A stretch of 64,000 bases of DNA from Citrobacter telavivensis. Lineage in GTDB: Bacteria > Pseudomonadota > Gammaproteobacteria > Enterobacterales > Enterobacteriaceae. The position numbers and the translations under genes were made by a program. The DNA lies in NCBI GenBank assembly GCA_009363175.1, contig CP045205.1:3348001-3412000 (forward strand), written 5' to 3'. How positions within the stretch are numbered: the first letter of the stretch is position 1; each line of letters opens with the position of its first letter. This document shows positions 16,979 to 29,301 of the stretch, in pieces. The notes under the pieces are model-generated. The model was not told the DNA's origin, did no database searches, and worked only from the letters and a program-made list of their open reading frames with translations.

Positions 16979-17643
16979 ACATTATCCTTTTTAATCAAAT
17001 GTTGACCGAACCGACGATACAGATGGGGCTTACCCGCGCCCGGAAGTTGATACTGGTAGTAATTATTTTCCTGTAGCCAGCGCTGAATGTCCGGGCTGTC
17101 CTCGCGACCAAACAGCAGCGCATGCTCCGGGCAGGACGTGACACAGATAGGCGGAAAACCTTTGGCCAGCCGTGACTGGGCGCAAAAATCACATTTGTCC
17201 GCCACTTTGGTTTGCGGATTCAGGTAGCGCACCTGATAAGGACACGCGCCAATGCAGTAACTGCAGCCAATACAGCGCGAACTGTCGACACGAACAATCC
17301 CGTCCTCATCGCGCCACGACGCGCCGGTCGGGCAAACCTCAATGCAGGGCGCATCGTCGCAGTGCTGACAGGACTGACGGAAGTAGTGATACAGCGTCTC
17401 GTTGTCATTATCTGAAACGGGAATATGCGCGATAGACAAGCGACTTCCCTGCGCAGGAACATGATTCGTTTTGCGACAGGCGCGGGTACACAGGTTACAG
17501 CCGTTGCATCGTGATTCATCATGAATCATGACGTAACGAACGGGACTGCCAGCCGTTGTCTTCGCCAGCAGCGTCTGGCCGGGTCCGCTGAAGAAAATGA
17601 CGGTTCCCATGCCAAGCACAAATTTTCGTCGAGTGAAGGACAT
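16975..17643 (-). CDS. ydhX: YdhX, Tat-exported ferredoxin subunit
   Basis: A 222-residue iron-sulfur protein. A canonical twin-arginine signal (SFTRRKFVLGMG) at residues 2-13 implies export to the periplasmic face. Four cysteine groups follow: CNGCNLCTRAC, CQHCDDAPCIEVC, CIGCSYCIGAC and CDFC..C, enough for four [4Fe-4S] clusters as in the DmsB/TtrB family. It probably relays electrons to or from YdhU. Confidence 0.93.
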   Translation of the reverse strand: MSFTRRKFVLGMGTVIFFSGPGQTLLAKTTAGSPVRYVMIHDESRCNGCNLCTRACRKTNHVPAQGSRLSIAHIPVSDNDNETLYHYFRQSCQHCDDAPCIEVCPTGASWRDEDGIVRVDSSRCIGCSYCIGACPYQVRYLNPQTKVADKCDFCAQSRLAKGFPPICVTSCPEHALLFGREDSPDIQRWLQENNYYQYQLPGAGKPHLYRRFGQHLIKKDNV

Positions 17644-17693
17644 CTTGTTATCCTCTAATGCTGTGGTCGCGCTCGTCCACGCTGTCCATAAAG

Positions 17694-18344
17694 TCAGGGA
17701 TTCTGAAACTGCTCAACTTCCAGCCATTCGCATAAACCGTACGCTTTGCCGTAACTCATAAAGCGTTCGCTGAATAAGTACGGCACGTCGTTTGATGACG
17801 CGACCGTGCGGATATCGGCATAGTCGGGATGCGTTTCAATCGCGGCCAGCGCGGCTTGTATCTGCTGTGGTTCGAAACCATAAGGCGATTGTTCCAGCAT
17901 GGCTATCTTGTACGGACGCGGATAGGTCTGGCAGTCAAAGCGCACCGCCTGTGCGATTGCCCGACAGATATCCTTTTCCACCACCTGAACGCACATGTCA
18001 GCATAGTTGGCGGTCATGGTCTGGGTTGAGTAGTAATAGTCATCCTGAGAGCCCTGCACCCAGGCGATATCATCCCCGGCAAGCCCCTCTCTGAGCGTTT
18101 CCAGTAGCGGTACGAGCTCCACCTCTTTCACCGAGTACGGCGGCTGCAAGAACAGTTCGCGCGCGACAAGCTGGCCGTTCGCCGAAGACTGACGGATAAA
18201 ATCCGCTACGATCTCCGCGGGACTTTCTGGCTCCGCCGGTTCATCAGCGTCGGCGACCTGCTCACGTCGCCCCTGCAGCCACTGTCGCTTTTCAAGATCC
18301 ACATCCGGCGCAACAGGTTGACTCACATCCTCTGGATGGCTCAT
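17694..18344 (-). CDS. ydhW: YdhW, unknown protein of the ydh operon
   Basis: 216 residues from the ATG at 18344 (MSHPEDVSQPVAPD). This start is chosen because it matches the E. coli protein and is preceded by AAGGAAC. No signal peptide or membrane helix is seen. Three cysteines (MCVQ, DICRA, FDCQT) lie within a 25-residue stretch, with one more near the end (GLCEW). I cannot assign a function. Its conserved place between the AFOR-like enzyme and the ferredoxin suggests cofactor insertion or complex assembly, which is inference. Confidence 0.88.
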   Translation of the reverse strand: MSHPEDVSQPVAPDVDLEKRQWLQGRREQVADADEPAEPESPAEIVADFIRQSSANGQLVARELFLQPPYSVKEVELVPLLETLREGLAGDDIAWVQGSQDDYYYSTQTMTANYADMCVQVVEKDICRAIAQAVRFDCQTYPRPYKIAMLEQSPYGFEPQQIQAALAAIETHPDYADIRTVASSNDVPYLFSERFMSYGKAYGLCEWLEVEQFQNP

Positions 18345-18354
18345 GTAATGTTCC

Positions 18355-21104
<2,750 letters not shown>

Positions 21105-21280
21105 TTATTTTGCATCCTCTTCGCAAACGCAGTGCTGACAACACGTCCCAGGCCGATGCTAATTATGCTGAAACAGCGCCTCTGATGTTGCCTCCCACAG
21201 CTGAAGTTTTGCCGTAACCGGATTGCATAAATAACGCAATTTAACGCAAATAAAGTAATCCTTTAGGGTTAGGCGAATTA

Positions 21281-21323
21281 AATAATGGGAGTTATTGGTG
21301 GGCATGACTTTGATCGTCATCAA
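21281..21323 (-). promoter_or_regulatory. FNR-dependent promoter of ydhYVWXUT
   Basis: TTGATCGTCATCAA at 21310-21323 is a perfect FNR box. Read on the minus strand, CATTAT (21282-21287) would be the -10 for a start near 21275, placing the box centre at about -42, the class II activation position. The E. coli operon is reported to be FNR-activated and repressed by NarL/NarP. The leader to the ydhY ATG is about 170 nt. The rest of 21324-21567 is AT-rich and holds no gene I can support. Confidence 0.85.
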
Positions 21324-21567
21324 TTAATAAAGGGGAAGAGAAATATTAAAAGCGTAGTGATATTTATTATCATAAAGACCGGTGAAACACTGTTCCGTCA
21401 GATTACAAATAAATGTGAAACTGTTCCCATATATAAATTAAAAGACACGCGTAATATATTTAATAATATAACGAATTTTCCATGAATTTTATCTTTCACC
21501 AGAATAAACGTTCTGTCGGACATTTCTCGTGACGGGAAATAAGGGATGAGTTCATCCCTCGTTGTGG

Positions 21568-21777
21568 TTAGCCGGCCAGCGCGTTGATCGCCGTGACCAT
21601 CGCCTGCTTTTCGAGGTCGCTACGCTGAATACGCTGGTTTGCCAGCGCGGTTCGTAATACCCCGGCTATCACGATATGTTTGGGCTCTTGTCCCAGATCG
21701 CGCATTTCCAGCACCACTTTGCCAACCACTCTGCACATCTCACGGTACAGTTCATCATCTTTTGTCAGGTTTCCCAT
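21568..21777 (-). CDS. fumD: FumD (YdhZ), small fumarase D-type protein
   Basis: A 69-residue protein, the same length as E. coli YdhZ/FumD and nearly identical (MGNLTKDDELYREMC; GQEPKHIVIAGVLRTALAN). E. coli FumD has reported fumarase activity. In E. coli it sits directly between the ydh operon and pykF; here ttr and a MetNIQ-type transporter are inserted between it and pykF. Confidence 0.93.
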   Translation of the reverse strand: MGNLTKDDELYREMCRVVGKVVLEMRDLGQEPKHIVIAGVLRTALANQRIQRSDLEKQAMVTAINALAG

Positions 21778-21870
21778 TATTGTCTCTCATTGCAGGTCCA
21801 GATAAACAGCATATATCACTCTGAATGGGATGACAAAAAACAAAGAAAATCAAAGAAATAACCCACGGTA

Positions 21871-22473
21871 CTATTCAACGCCTTGCGTTTCTTTTAACCG
21901 CTGCCATTTGTTGACCAGTTCCGCCAGATTGGCGGCCTGCATTTTTTCCATCACCCTGGCGCGATGTACCTCCACCGTGCGTACCGCGATGTTCATCACC
22001 TGCGCTATCTCGCGATTCATCAGTCCCTTAACGACTAACCCGGCCAACTCACGTTCTTTAGCCGTAAGCGCCCGGTAGCAGGTGGCGATCTGTTGTCGGG
22101 CAACCGCCTGCGCTGAAACCACCAGCGCATGCTCCAGCGCCGTTTGCAGCGGTTTTACACTGACCGGCTTTTGCAAGAAATCCACCGCACCGTGTTTCAT
22201 CTGTTCAACGGCCATCGGTACATCGCCATGCCCGGTCAAAAACACCACGGCCAGCGTACTTTCGCGCTGACGCAAGGACTCATGGACGTTCTTGCCGTCC
22301 ATTATCGGCATCCGCATGTCCAGAAGCAGCACGCCCGTCTGGTACAAATCAGCCTGTTCAAGAAAAACAGCCCCTTCTTCCCAGCACGTGACCGGGTAGC
22401 CCAGGCTCTCCAGTAGAAAGGCGCAGGCATCGGTGACCGCCACATCATCATCCAGTAAATGAATCATTGCCAT
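21871..22473 (-). CDS. ttrR: TtrR, tetrathionate response regulator
   Basis: A 200-residue FixJ/NarL-type regulator. The receiver domain contains the acidic pocket DDD at about 8-10, the phospho-acceptor Asp in LLLDMRMPIMDG (about 52), and the conserved Lys in FLQKPVSVKP (about 103). The C-terminal LuxR-type helix-turn-helix shows ELAGLVVKGLMNREIAQVMN. Phosphorylated by TtrS, it activates the divergent ttrBCA operon. It overlaps the end of ttrS by about 26 bp, so the two are translated together. Confidence 0.95.
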   Translation of the reverse strand: MAMIHLLDDDVAVTDACAFLLESLGYPVTCWEEGAVFLEQADLYQTGVLLLDMRMPIMDGKNVHESLRQRESTLAVVFLTGHGDVPMAVEQMKHGAVDFLQKPVSVKPLQTALEHALVVSAQAVARQQIATCYRALTAKERELAGLVVKGLMNREIAQVMNIAVRTVEVHRARVMEKMQAANLAELVNKWQRLKETQGVE

Positions 22474-24220
22474 TGCCGCCCTTTTCCTCCCGTTGTGTAA
22501 AATCCAGTCTCACCGCCACGCCGGGCAGTCCGTCAGGCGCGGTCTGATTGCACAGACCGATCTCCCCCTGACCGTAACGCACCAGCCGTTGGCAGATAAC
22601 CAACCCCAGTCCCATGCCCTCTTTCCGGCTGGTCATAAAGGGCTGAAAGACCTGATGCAGTAAAACATCGTCAATGCCGCCGCCATTATCCTGCAACGTC
22701 ACGCGCACGCCATGTGGCAAATATGAAGCATTAATCCACAGCGCGGTGGCCCCCGCCTGCGCCGCATTGAGGATCAGATTGGCCAATACCTGCTCCAGCA
22801 ATACCGGCGGTAACGAAATCGTCAGTGCGCGATCGATACTGCTGTGTAAGGTTAACCTCGGAAACTGCTGCGCCATACGCAACAACTGCCAGACATGATG
22901 AACCGCCTCATGAATGCTGATGTCCTCCCATTCTTCCGTGCGGGTCGGGCTTCCCTGGGCCTGACTCACCCAGCGCCGCAGATTACGCAGAGTATCTGCC
23001 CCGCGCTGCGCCTGTTGATCGATATGCTCCAGCGCTGGCAATAACGCATGCGCCGGATCCTGCGACTGCAGGCGAATCAGGCAGCCCTGTGCGTAATGGC
23101 GGATTGCCGAAAGCGGTTGATTCAGTTCGTGCGCAAACCCGGAGGTCATTTCTCCGAGGACACTTATTTGCCTGGCCGTTTCCAGCGCCAGTTCCTGCTG
23201 GCGCAACTGGACGCCGTTGCGTTCAAGCTGTTTACCACGACGGCGCACCAGCAGCATGACCCAGATGTAGTTCAGGGTAAGCAGCAACAGGGTAAGCGCG
23301 GTCCCGCCCATCAGCCACTGATGCTGTATCAGCCAGCTTTTCACATCCAGCCACAAACGTCGCTGCTGCGGATGCTGCTGCACGTCGCGCAGTAGCGCCT
23401 CCACCTGACTGGTCGACGCCGGCGCTCCCCAGTGAAACGCCGCGGTGTCAGGCGTTGCCAACAGCGCGCGGGTAACGCGATCGGCCAGCGCATCGCTCAC
23501 CGCAGGCAACGCGGCGAATGACCAGTCAGGATAAAGCGGCGTACTGGCTAAACAGGCGATGTCTCCGGGACGGTTGATCACCGCGACAAAATCGGCTTTA
23601 TCAACCAGTCCCTCTTCGTCCATTTTTTCCAGCAGGCAGACCGGGACAATCACGGCCTGTACCGCTTTTTCACGGAGTAAATAAAGAAGCGCATCGGCCG
23701 GAAATCCGGTAAAACGCAGATTGAGATCGCGTTCGGGGCGCAGACCGGCGTCGCTCAGCGCTTTATATCCCAGCAGGTAGCCGCCGAACGCCTGGGGATC
23801 GATGGCCCCCACCGTTTTACCGATCAGGTCGTGCGCGCCGGTAATACCGCTGTCGCGCCGGGTAAGGATTGCACTGCCAATGACGTTGCCTGTTCCACGT
23901 GCGGAGCGTAAAGACGCCAGCCAGCGCAGCGGCGAACGACTGTTCAACTGCACAAACTGCGCCGGGTTGGTCACCACAAATTGTACGCTTCCCTTGTTCA
24001 CCGCCGCCTGCATCTGGTGCAGATCCAGCGGCAGGATGTGGAACTGTTCTCCGGGAAGCTGTTGGTTAAGCAGTGTCTCCAGCGGCTGCCAGTGGTTGCG
24101 GGTAGAGACCTCTCCGCGCATCGCCAGTATCCCGATATTCCATGAGTCCGCCAGCGTTGCACCACTGAACATTAAGGCCGACGCCAGCAGCGCCAGACCC
24201 TTCACCGTTTGACTTCTCAC
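22448..24220 (-). CDS. ttrS: TtrS, tetrathionate sensor kinase
   Basis: A 590-residue membrane kinase. A signal peptide (1-24, ending ATLADS) precedes a PhnD/SBP-like periplasmic sensing domain (about 25-290). One TM helix follows near 305-328 (LMGGTALTLLLLTLNYIWVMLL). The kinase core has the H-box SVLGEMTSGFAHELNQPLSA (His near 365), N-box ANLILNAAQAG, and G-boxes DNGGGIDD and GMGLGLVIC. It senses tetrathionate outside the inner membrane and phosphorylates TtrR. Divergent from ttrB. Confidence 0.95.
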   Translation of the reverse strand: MRSQTVKGLALLASALMFSGATLADSWNIGILAMRGEVSTRNHWQPLETLLNQQLPGEQFHILPLDLHQMQAAVNKGSVQFVVTNPAQFVQLNSRSPLRWLASLRSARGTGNVIGSAILTRRDSGITGAHDLIGKTVGAIDPQAFGGYLLGYKALSDAGLRPERDLNLRFTGFPADALLYLLREKAVQAVIVPVCLLEKMDEEGLVDKADFVAVINRPGDIACLASTPLYPDWSFAALPAVSDALADRVTRALLATPDTAAFHWGAPASTSQVEALLRDVQQHPQQRRLWLDVKSWLIQHQWLMGGTALTLLLLTLNYIWVMLLVRRRGKQLERNGVQLRQQELALETARQISVLGEMTSGFAHELNQPLSAIRHYAQGCLIRLQSQDPAHALLPALEHIDQQAQRGADTLRNLRRWVSQAQGSPTRTEEWEDISIHEAVHHVWQLLRMAQQFPRLTLHSSIDRALTISLPPVLLEQVLANLILNAAQAGATALWINASYLPHGVRVTLQDNGGGIDDVLLHQVFQPFMTSRKEGMGLGLVICQRLVRYGQGEIGLCNQTAPDGLPGVAVRLDFTQREEKGGNGNDSFTG

Positions 24221-24242
24221 ACCATTATCCCTGTTGATTATG

Positions 24243-24256
24243 TTGTTTTAGATCAA
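24243..24256 (+). promoter_or_regulatory. FNR-like site in the ttrS-ttrB intergenic region
   Basis: TTGTTTTAGATCAA matches the FNR consensus TTGATNNNNATCAA with one mismatch. It lies about 143 bp before the ttrB start. Salmonella ttrBCA is known to need FNR (Fnr/OxrA) as well as TtrRS. The palindrome TGTGGTTAACCACA at about 24271-24284 is a further candidate operator, possibly for TtrR. Confidence 0.6.
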
Positions 24257-24398
24257 CAACCCGCCGGGTATGTGGTTAACCACAATAGAGCTGCCCCACC
24301 CCGATTTTTACACTGTAAATCATCGACATTCTTTATTCATCACACGCAAACCAATGGCGTGACAAATGTTTCGTTGTTGCCTTGAAACGGGAGAAAAA

Positions 24399-25127
24399 AT
24401 GGACAGCAGTAAACGGCAGTTTCTCCAGCAACTGGGCGTCCTGACCGCAGGCGCGTCGCTGGTTCCTCTGGCGCAGGCAAAATTTCCTTTTTCACCTGAA
24501 CGTCATGGCGGCTCCACACAGCAGCGTTACGCGATGCTTATCGATCTGCGCCGCTGCATTGGCTGTCAGGCCTGCACCGTCAGTTGCGCGATTGAAAACC
24601 AGACGCCGCAGGGCGAGTTCCGAACCCATGTGAATCAGTATCAGGTCCGGTTGGCGGATGAGGTGACCAACGTGCTGTTACCGCGTCTCTGTAACCACTG
24701 CGACAATCCGCCCTGCGTACCGGTTTGCCCGGTACAGGCCACATTTCAACGCGAGGACGGCATCGTCGTGGTCGATAACACCCGCTGCGTCGGTTGCGCC
24801 TACTGCGTGCAGGCCTGCCCCTACGATGCGCGCTTTATCAATCATGAAACACAGACCGCCGATAAATGTACGTTTTGCGTCCACCGTCTGGAGGCCGGAC
24901 TTCTCCCCGCCTGCGTGGAGTCCTGCGTGGGCGGCGCGCGCATCATCGGCGACATCCGCGATCCGCAAAGCCGGATTTCGCAATTGATCCGCACCCATCA
25001 CGACGCCATCAACGTACTGAAACCGGAAAATGACACCGCACCCCATGTTTTCTATCTGGGGCTGGACGAGGCGTTTGTTACCCCGTTGATGGGCCGCGCG
25101 CAACCCGCGCTCTGGCAGGAGGTATGA
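24399..25127 (+). CDS. ttrB: TtrB, tetrathionate reductase iron-sulfur subunit
   Basis: 242 residues from the ATG at 24399, chosen because GGGAG lies six bases ahead and the Tat signal then starts properly. The signal motif is SSKRQFLQQLG: lysine-arginine instead of two arginines, as published for Salmonella TtrB. Four cysteine groups follow (CIGCQACTVSC, CNHCDNPPCVPVC, CVGCAYCVQAC, CTFC..C), binding four [4Fe-4S] clusters. It carries electrons from TtrC to the catalytic TtrA on the periplasmic side. It overlaps ttrC by four bases. Confidence 0.95.
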   Translation: MDSSKRQFLQQLGVLTAGASLVPLAQAKFPFSPERHGGSTQQRYAMLIDLRRCIGCQACTVSCAIENQTPQGEFRTHVNQYQVRLADEVTNVLLPRLCNHCDNPPCVPVCPVQATFQREDGIVVVDNTRCVGCAYCVQACPYDARFINHETQTADKCTFCVHRLEAGLLPACVESCVGGARIIGDIRDPQSRISQLIRTHHDAINVLKPENDTAPHVFYLGLDEAFVTPLMGRAQPALWQEV

Positions 25128-26149
25128 TGATGCACCCCTTAATCATTGAAGAAGTGCTGGCCCGTCCACAGGCGGTGAGCTGGCTTCCCTGGGCGGTACA
25201 GTACTTCTTTTTTATCGGCATTGCCGCCTGTGGGGCGCTGTTTGGTTGCGTGCTGCACTGGCGTAAAAAGGCCAGTCCGACGCTGGAAAGCCTGACGCTG
25301 CTGATTGCCCTGACCTGTGCCATTACCGCCCCGCTGGCGCTGACCGCCGATCTCCACCAGACGGCCCGCGTCTGGCATTTTTACGCATATCCTACACCGT
25401 GGTCGTGGATGCCATGGGGCGCACTGTTTTTACCGCTGTTCACCGCGTTCCTTGGACTCTGGTTTATGGCGCAGGTTTATAAACAACTTACCGGAAAAAG
25501 TTACGCCGTCACGAAGTGGTTCGCCGTTGCCAGCGCGCTCGCCGCGACGGGACTGTTGCTTTATACCGGACGCGAAGTGTCCGTGGTTCAGGCTCGCCCT
25601 GTCTGGTTCAGCTACGCCTTTGTGCTGGCGATGTTCCTGAGCGCACTACAGACCTTCCTGGCCCTGTTAATCGTCGGGATACGTGATGATTTCCTGTCGC
25701 AAAAGCGGCTCGCCCTCGGGCAACTGCTGACGCTGTTCGTCCTCGCAATCGTCATCGTTTTCTGGGTCAGCGGCAATACGCTTTCCGGTACGGCAATCCG
25801 TCAGTGGCTGGCAATCTCTGCATCGGCCCACCATTACGCCTTTGGCTTACTGACATTCTGGCTGGTTTCACTCCTTTTCAGTGCTGTTGCCCTGCGTCGT
25901 CCGCTGTCATTACCGCTGCGCAGCCTGCTGGCACTGAGCGCGATGGCGCTGTGCTGGTTCCTGCGCTGGACTCTGCTGATTCAGGGGCAGACGCTGCCGA
26001 AATTCAACGCCCAGTTCAACCCGTACACCCTGCCCGCCGGTACCGACGGCTGGCTTGCCATCCTCGGCACCTTCGGCCTGTGGGTAGCACTGCTTATTAT
26101 TGTTCGCGAGAGCGTGAACGGACTCGCAAGGAGATTGCAACATGGCTAA
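25124..26149 (+). CDS. ttrC: TtrC, tetrathionate reductase membrane anchor
   Basis: A 341-residue NrfD-type integral membrane protein with about nine helices. It oxidises menaquinol or another quinol and passes electrons to TtrB. Hydrophobic segments include VQYFFFIGIAACGALFGCVL near the start and WLAILGTFGLWVALLIIV near the end. GGAGG lies just before the ATG. The ttrA start overlaps its end by eight bases. Confidence 0.95.
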   Translation: MMMHPLIIEEVLARPQAVSWLPWAVQYFFFIGIAACGALFGCVLHWRKKASPTLESLTLLIALTCAITAPLALTADLHQTARVWHFYAYPTPWSWMPWGALFLPLFTAFLGLWFMAQVYKQLTGKSYAVTKWFAVASALAATGLLLYTGREVSVVQARPVWFSYAFVLAMFLSALQTFLALLIVGIRDDFLSQKRLALGQLLTLFVLAIVIVFWVSGNTLSGTAIRQWLAISASAHHYAFGLLTFWLVSLLFSAVALRRPLSLPLRSLLALSAMALCWFLRWTLLIQGQTLPKFNAQFNPYTLPAGTDGWLAILGTFGLWVALLIIVRESVNGLARRLQHG

Positions 26150-29100
26150 TTTAACCCGTCGTCAGTGGCTCAAAGTTGGCCTGGCCGTTGGTGGTATGGC
26201 GACGTTCGCCCTCAGCTATCGTGACGTGGCGAAGCGCGCCATTGATGGCTTAAAAAACGGCACCTCCGGTAAAATCACCCGCGATCGTATCGTGGGGAAT
26301 GCGCTTACCCCTGAAGCCAGCGCGCACCCGCGCTGGCAGCAGAATACGCAGCAAACCATTGCCATGACCCAGTGTTTCGGCTGCTGGACACAGTGTGGCA
26401 TCAGGGTGCGCGTCGATCGGCAAACCAACCGGGCGCTGCGCATTGCCGGCAATCCGTATCATCCCCTTTCTCATGAACATCATGTTGATGCGTCGGTCCC
26501 CTTCAGCACGGCAATGGCGCAGTTGGCGGGCGAGAACGGTCTTGATGCCCGCTCGACGGCCTGCGCCAGGGGCGCAACACAACTGGAAGGGTTATACAGT
26601 CCGCTGCGTATTCTTGAGCCGATGAAGCGCGTGGGCAAACGCGGTGAAGGCAAATGGCAGCGCATCAGCTTTGAACAACTGATCAATGAGGTGGTGGAAG
26701 GCGGCGATCTGTTTGGCGAAGGTCACGTCGACGGCCTGCGTGCCATATATGCCCCGACGACCCCTATTGATCCGCAGCATCCAGGATTCGGACCTCAATC
26801 AAATCAGCTTCTGGTCACCAATACCAGCGACGACGGGCGAGACACCTTTTTGCGCCGTTTTGCTCTCAACAGTTTCGGCAGCAAAAACTTTGGCGCGCAC
26901 GGATCCTATTGCGGACTGGCCTATCGCGCGGGTTCCGGTGCGCTGATGGGCGACCTTGATAAAAACACCCACGTGAAGCCCGACTGGGATAACGTGGAAT
27001 TTGCTCTGTTTATGGGCACCTCGCCTGCACAGTCCGGCAACCCATTTAAGCGCCAGGCCAGACAGCTTTCCAGCGCACGCCTGCGCAATGACTTCAGCTA
27101 TGTGGTCGTCGCCCCGGCGCTGCCGTTAACCCCCGTGCTGGCTGACGACCATGGTCACTGGTTACCGGTGATCCCCGGCAGCGACTCCGCGCTGGCGATG
27201 GCGATGATCCGCTGGATTATCGAAAACCAACGCTACAACGCCGATTATCTGGCGCAGCCCGACGTACAGGCGATGCAGCACGCGGACGAGAAGAGCTGGA
27301 CTAACGCCACGCATCTGGTGATCGCCGACGATCTTCCCGAACTGGCCGGACAGCACCTGACGCGCGCCCATCTGGACTCCGCCGCCGCCAGCGACCCACT
27401 GGTCGTGAATGAGAACAACGAACTGGTCCCCGCCCGTGATTGCCTACGCGCCACGCTGTTTGTCACGCGTCAGGTAACGCTTGCCGACGGACGCAGCGTG
27501 ACGGTAAAAAGCAGTTTTCAGTGTCTGAAAGAGTCGGCGGAAAAAATGACGCTTGCCCAGTACAGCCAACTGTGCGGCGTTGCGGAGAACAAAATCATCG
27601 CGCTGGCGGACGCTTTTACCCGTCATGGACGAAAAGCGGCGGTCATCACCCATGGCGGGATGATGGCGGGAAATGGCTTTTACAATGCGTGGGCGGTGAT
27701 GATGCTGAACGCGCTGATCGGTAACCTCAGTCTGGAAGGCGGCGTCTTTGTTGGCGGCGGGAAATTCAACGGCGCAACGGACGGCCCGCGCTACAACATG
27801 GCGGATTTTCCGGGCAAAGTGAAGCCCAAAGGGCTGAGCATCGCGCGAAGCAAAACGGCGTATGAATCCTCCGAGGAGTATCGCGAAAACCTCGCCGCCG
27901 GGCGTTCTCCCTTCCCGGCCAAAGCGCCGTGGTATCCGTTTGTCGCCGGTCAGTTAACCGAATTGTTGAGTTCCGCGCTGGAGGGGTATCCGTACCCCCT
28001 CAAGGCGTGGATCTCCAACATGACCAATCCCTTATATGGCATACCCGGTCTGCGCGCCGTTGCCGAAGAAAAACTGAAAGATCCGGCGCGATTACCGCTG
28101 TTTATTGCTATCGACGCCTATATGAATGAGACCACCGCCCTTGCGGATTACATCGTACCGGACACACATAACTTCGAAAGCTGGGGATTCAGCGCGCCGT
28201 GGGCTGGCGTCGCCAGTAAAGCCACCACGGCACGCTGGCCGATTGTCGACCCTGCCACCGCCACAACCGCCGACGGTCAGCCCGTTTCGATGGAGGCATT
28301 CTGCATTGCCGTCGCAAAAAAATTGCATCTGCCGGGATTTGGCGACAATGCGATTTCCGACAGTGAGGGAAACCGCTATCCGCTCAATCGCGCGGAAGAC
28401 TACTATCTGCGTGTCGCCGCCAATATCGCGTTTATGGGAAAAGCCCCGGTCGCCGAAGCGGTGGCAGAAGACATTGACCTTACGGGCGTGAGCCGCATTA
28501 TGCCCGTCATTCAGCAGACGCTGAAAGCGGAGGAAGTCCGTCGGGTGGCATTTATCTACTCACGCGGTGGACGTTTCGCGTCAGATAAGAGTGGGCGAGC
28601 CGAAAACAGGGTCGGTAACGCGTGGGAAAAGCCGCTGCAAATCTGGAATGCCGAGGTTGCCGCCCACCGCCATGCGATCACCGGCGAACGCTACAGCGGC
28701 TGTCCGGCATGGTATCCGGCAAGACTGTCTGACGGGCGGTCGGTGGACGACCTGTTCCCACTAACACAGTGGCCGCTCAGGCTTATCTCGTTTAAGTCCA
28801 ATACCATGGCCAGCGCATCGGCGGTGATCCCGCGGTTACATCACGTCAAACCGGTCAACCTGGTCGCGCTGAACCCACAGGACGGGCAGCGTTTTGGGCT
28901 GGCACATGGCGACACGGTGCGGATCACCACGCCGGGTGGGCAGGTTGAAGCGCAAATCAGTTTGCTGCACGGCGTAATGCCAGGGGTCATTGCTATCGAG
29001 CACGGCTACGGACATCGGGAGATGGGCGGCGCACAGCACACGCTCGACGGTGTACCGCTACCGTTTGATGCAAACGTGAAGTCGGGGATTAACCTGAACG

Positions 29101-29213
29101 ATCTGGGCTTTGCCGATCCGACACGAAAAGTGAGCAATACCTGGCTGGACTGGGTATCCGGCTCCGCGGTACGTCAGGGGTTGCCGGCAAGAGTTGAGCG
29201 ACTGCAAGGCTAA
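26142..29213 (+). CDS. ttrA: TtrA, tetrathionate reductase catalytic subunit
   Basis: A 1023-residue molybdopterin oxidoreductase that reduces tetrathionate to thiosulfate in the periplasm. It has a canonical Tat signal NLTRRQWLKVGLAVGG (residues 3-18). A [4Fe-4S] site near the N terminus is seen in QCFGCWTQCGIRV, with a distal cysteine in STACARGATQLEG. The Mo-bis-MGD domains follow, with MGTSPAQSGNPF, ITHGGMMAGNGFYNAW and the C-terminal dinucleotide-binding part. The length fits Salmonella TtrA (about 1020). Last gene of ttrBCA. Confidence 0.95.
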   Translation: MANLTRRQWLKVGLAVGGMATFALSYRDVAKRAIDGLKNGTSGKITRDRIVGNALTPEASAHPRWQQNTQQTIAMTQCFGCWTQCGIRVRVDRQTNRALRIAGNPYHPLSHEHHVDASVPFSTAMAQLAGENGLDARSTACARGATQLEGLYSPLRILEPMKRVGKRGEGKWQRISFEQLINEVVEGGDLFGEGHVDGLRAIYAPTTPIDPQHPGFGPQSNQLLVTNTSDDGRDTFLRRFALNSFGSKNFGAHGSYCGLAYRAGSGALMGDLDKNTHVKPDWDNVEFALFMGTSPAQSGNPFKRQARQLSSARLRNDFSYVVVAPALPLTPVLADDHGHWLPVIPGSDSALAMAMIRWIIENQRYNADYLAQPDVQAMQHADEKSWTNATHLVIADDLPELAGQHLTRAHLDSAAASDPLVVNENNELVPARDCLRATLFVTRQVTLADGRSVTVKSSFQCLKESAEKMTLAQYSQLCGVAENKIIALADAFTRHGRKAAVITHGGMMAGNGFYNAWAVMMLNALIGNLSLEGGVFVGGGKFNGATDGPRYNMADFPGKVKPKGLSIARSKTAYESSEEYRENLAAGRSPFPAKAPWYPFVAGQLTELLSSALEGYPYPLKAWISNMTNPLYGIPGLRAVAEEKLKDPARLPLFIAIDAYMNETTALADYIVPDTHNFESWGFSAPWAGVASKATTARWPIVDPATATTADGQPVSMEAFCIAVAKKLHLPGFGDNAISDSEGNRYPLNRAEDYYLRVAANIAFMGKAPVAEAVAEDIDLTGVSRIMPVIQQTLKAEEVRRVAFIYSRGGRFASDKSGRAENRVGNAWEKPLQIWNAEVAAHRHAITGERYSGCPAWYPARLSDGRSVDDLFPLTQWPLRLISFKSNTMASASAVIPRLHHVKPVNLVALNPQDGQRFGLAHGDTVRITTPGGQVEAQISLLHGVMPGVIAIEHGYGHREMGGAQHTLDGVPLPFDANVKSGINLNDLGFADPTRKVSNTWLDWVSGSAVRQGLPARVERLQG

Positions 29214-29293
29214 TGCCGGATGGCAACGTTCGCGCGTTTTATCCGGCCTACAGGACGTCGTAGGCCGGGTCAGGCGAAGCCGCCACCCGGCAG
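29214..29293. repeat. REP/BIME palindromic repeat
   Basis: Two facing palindromic units: TGCCGGATGGC..TTATCCGGCCTACA and GTAGGCCGGGTCAGGCGAAG..CACCCGGCA. This is the enterobacterial REP form. It lies between convergent ttrA and the metQ-like gene and probably stabilises or ends both transcripts. Confidence 0.85.
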
Positions 29294-29301
29294 AAAACGG
29301 A

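Noticed and set aside
21285..21485. 66-codon frame on the plus strand in the ydhY upstream region
   Set aside because: It covers the FNR box and promoter, is AT-driven in composition and has no convincing ribosome-binding site.
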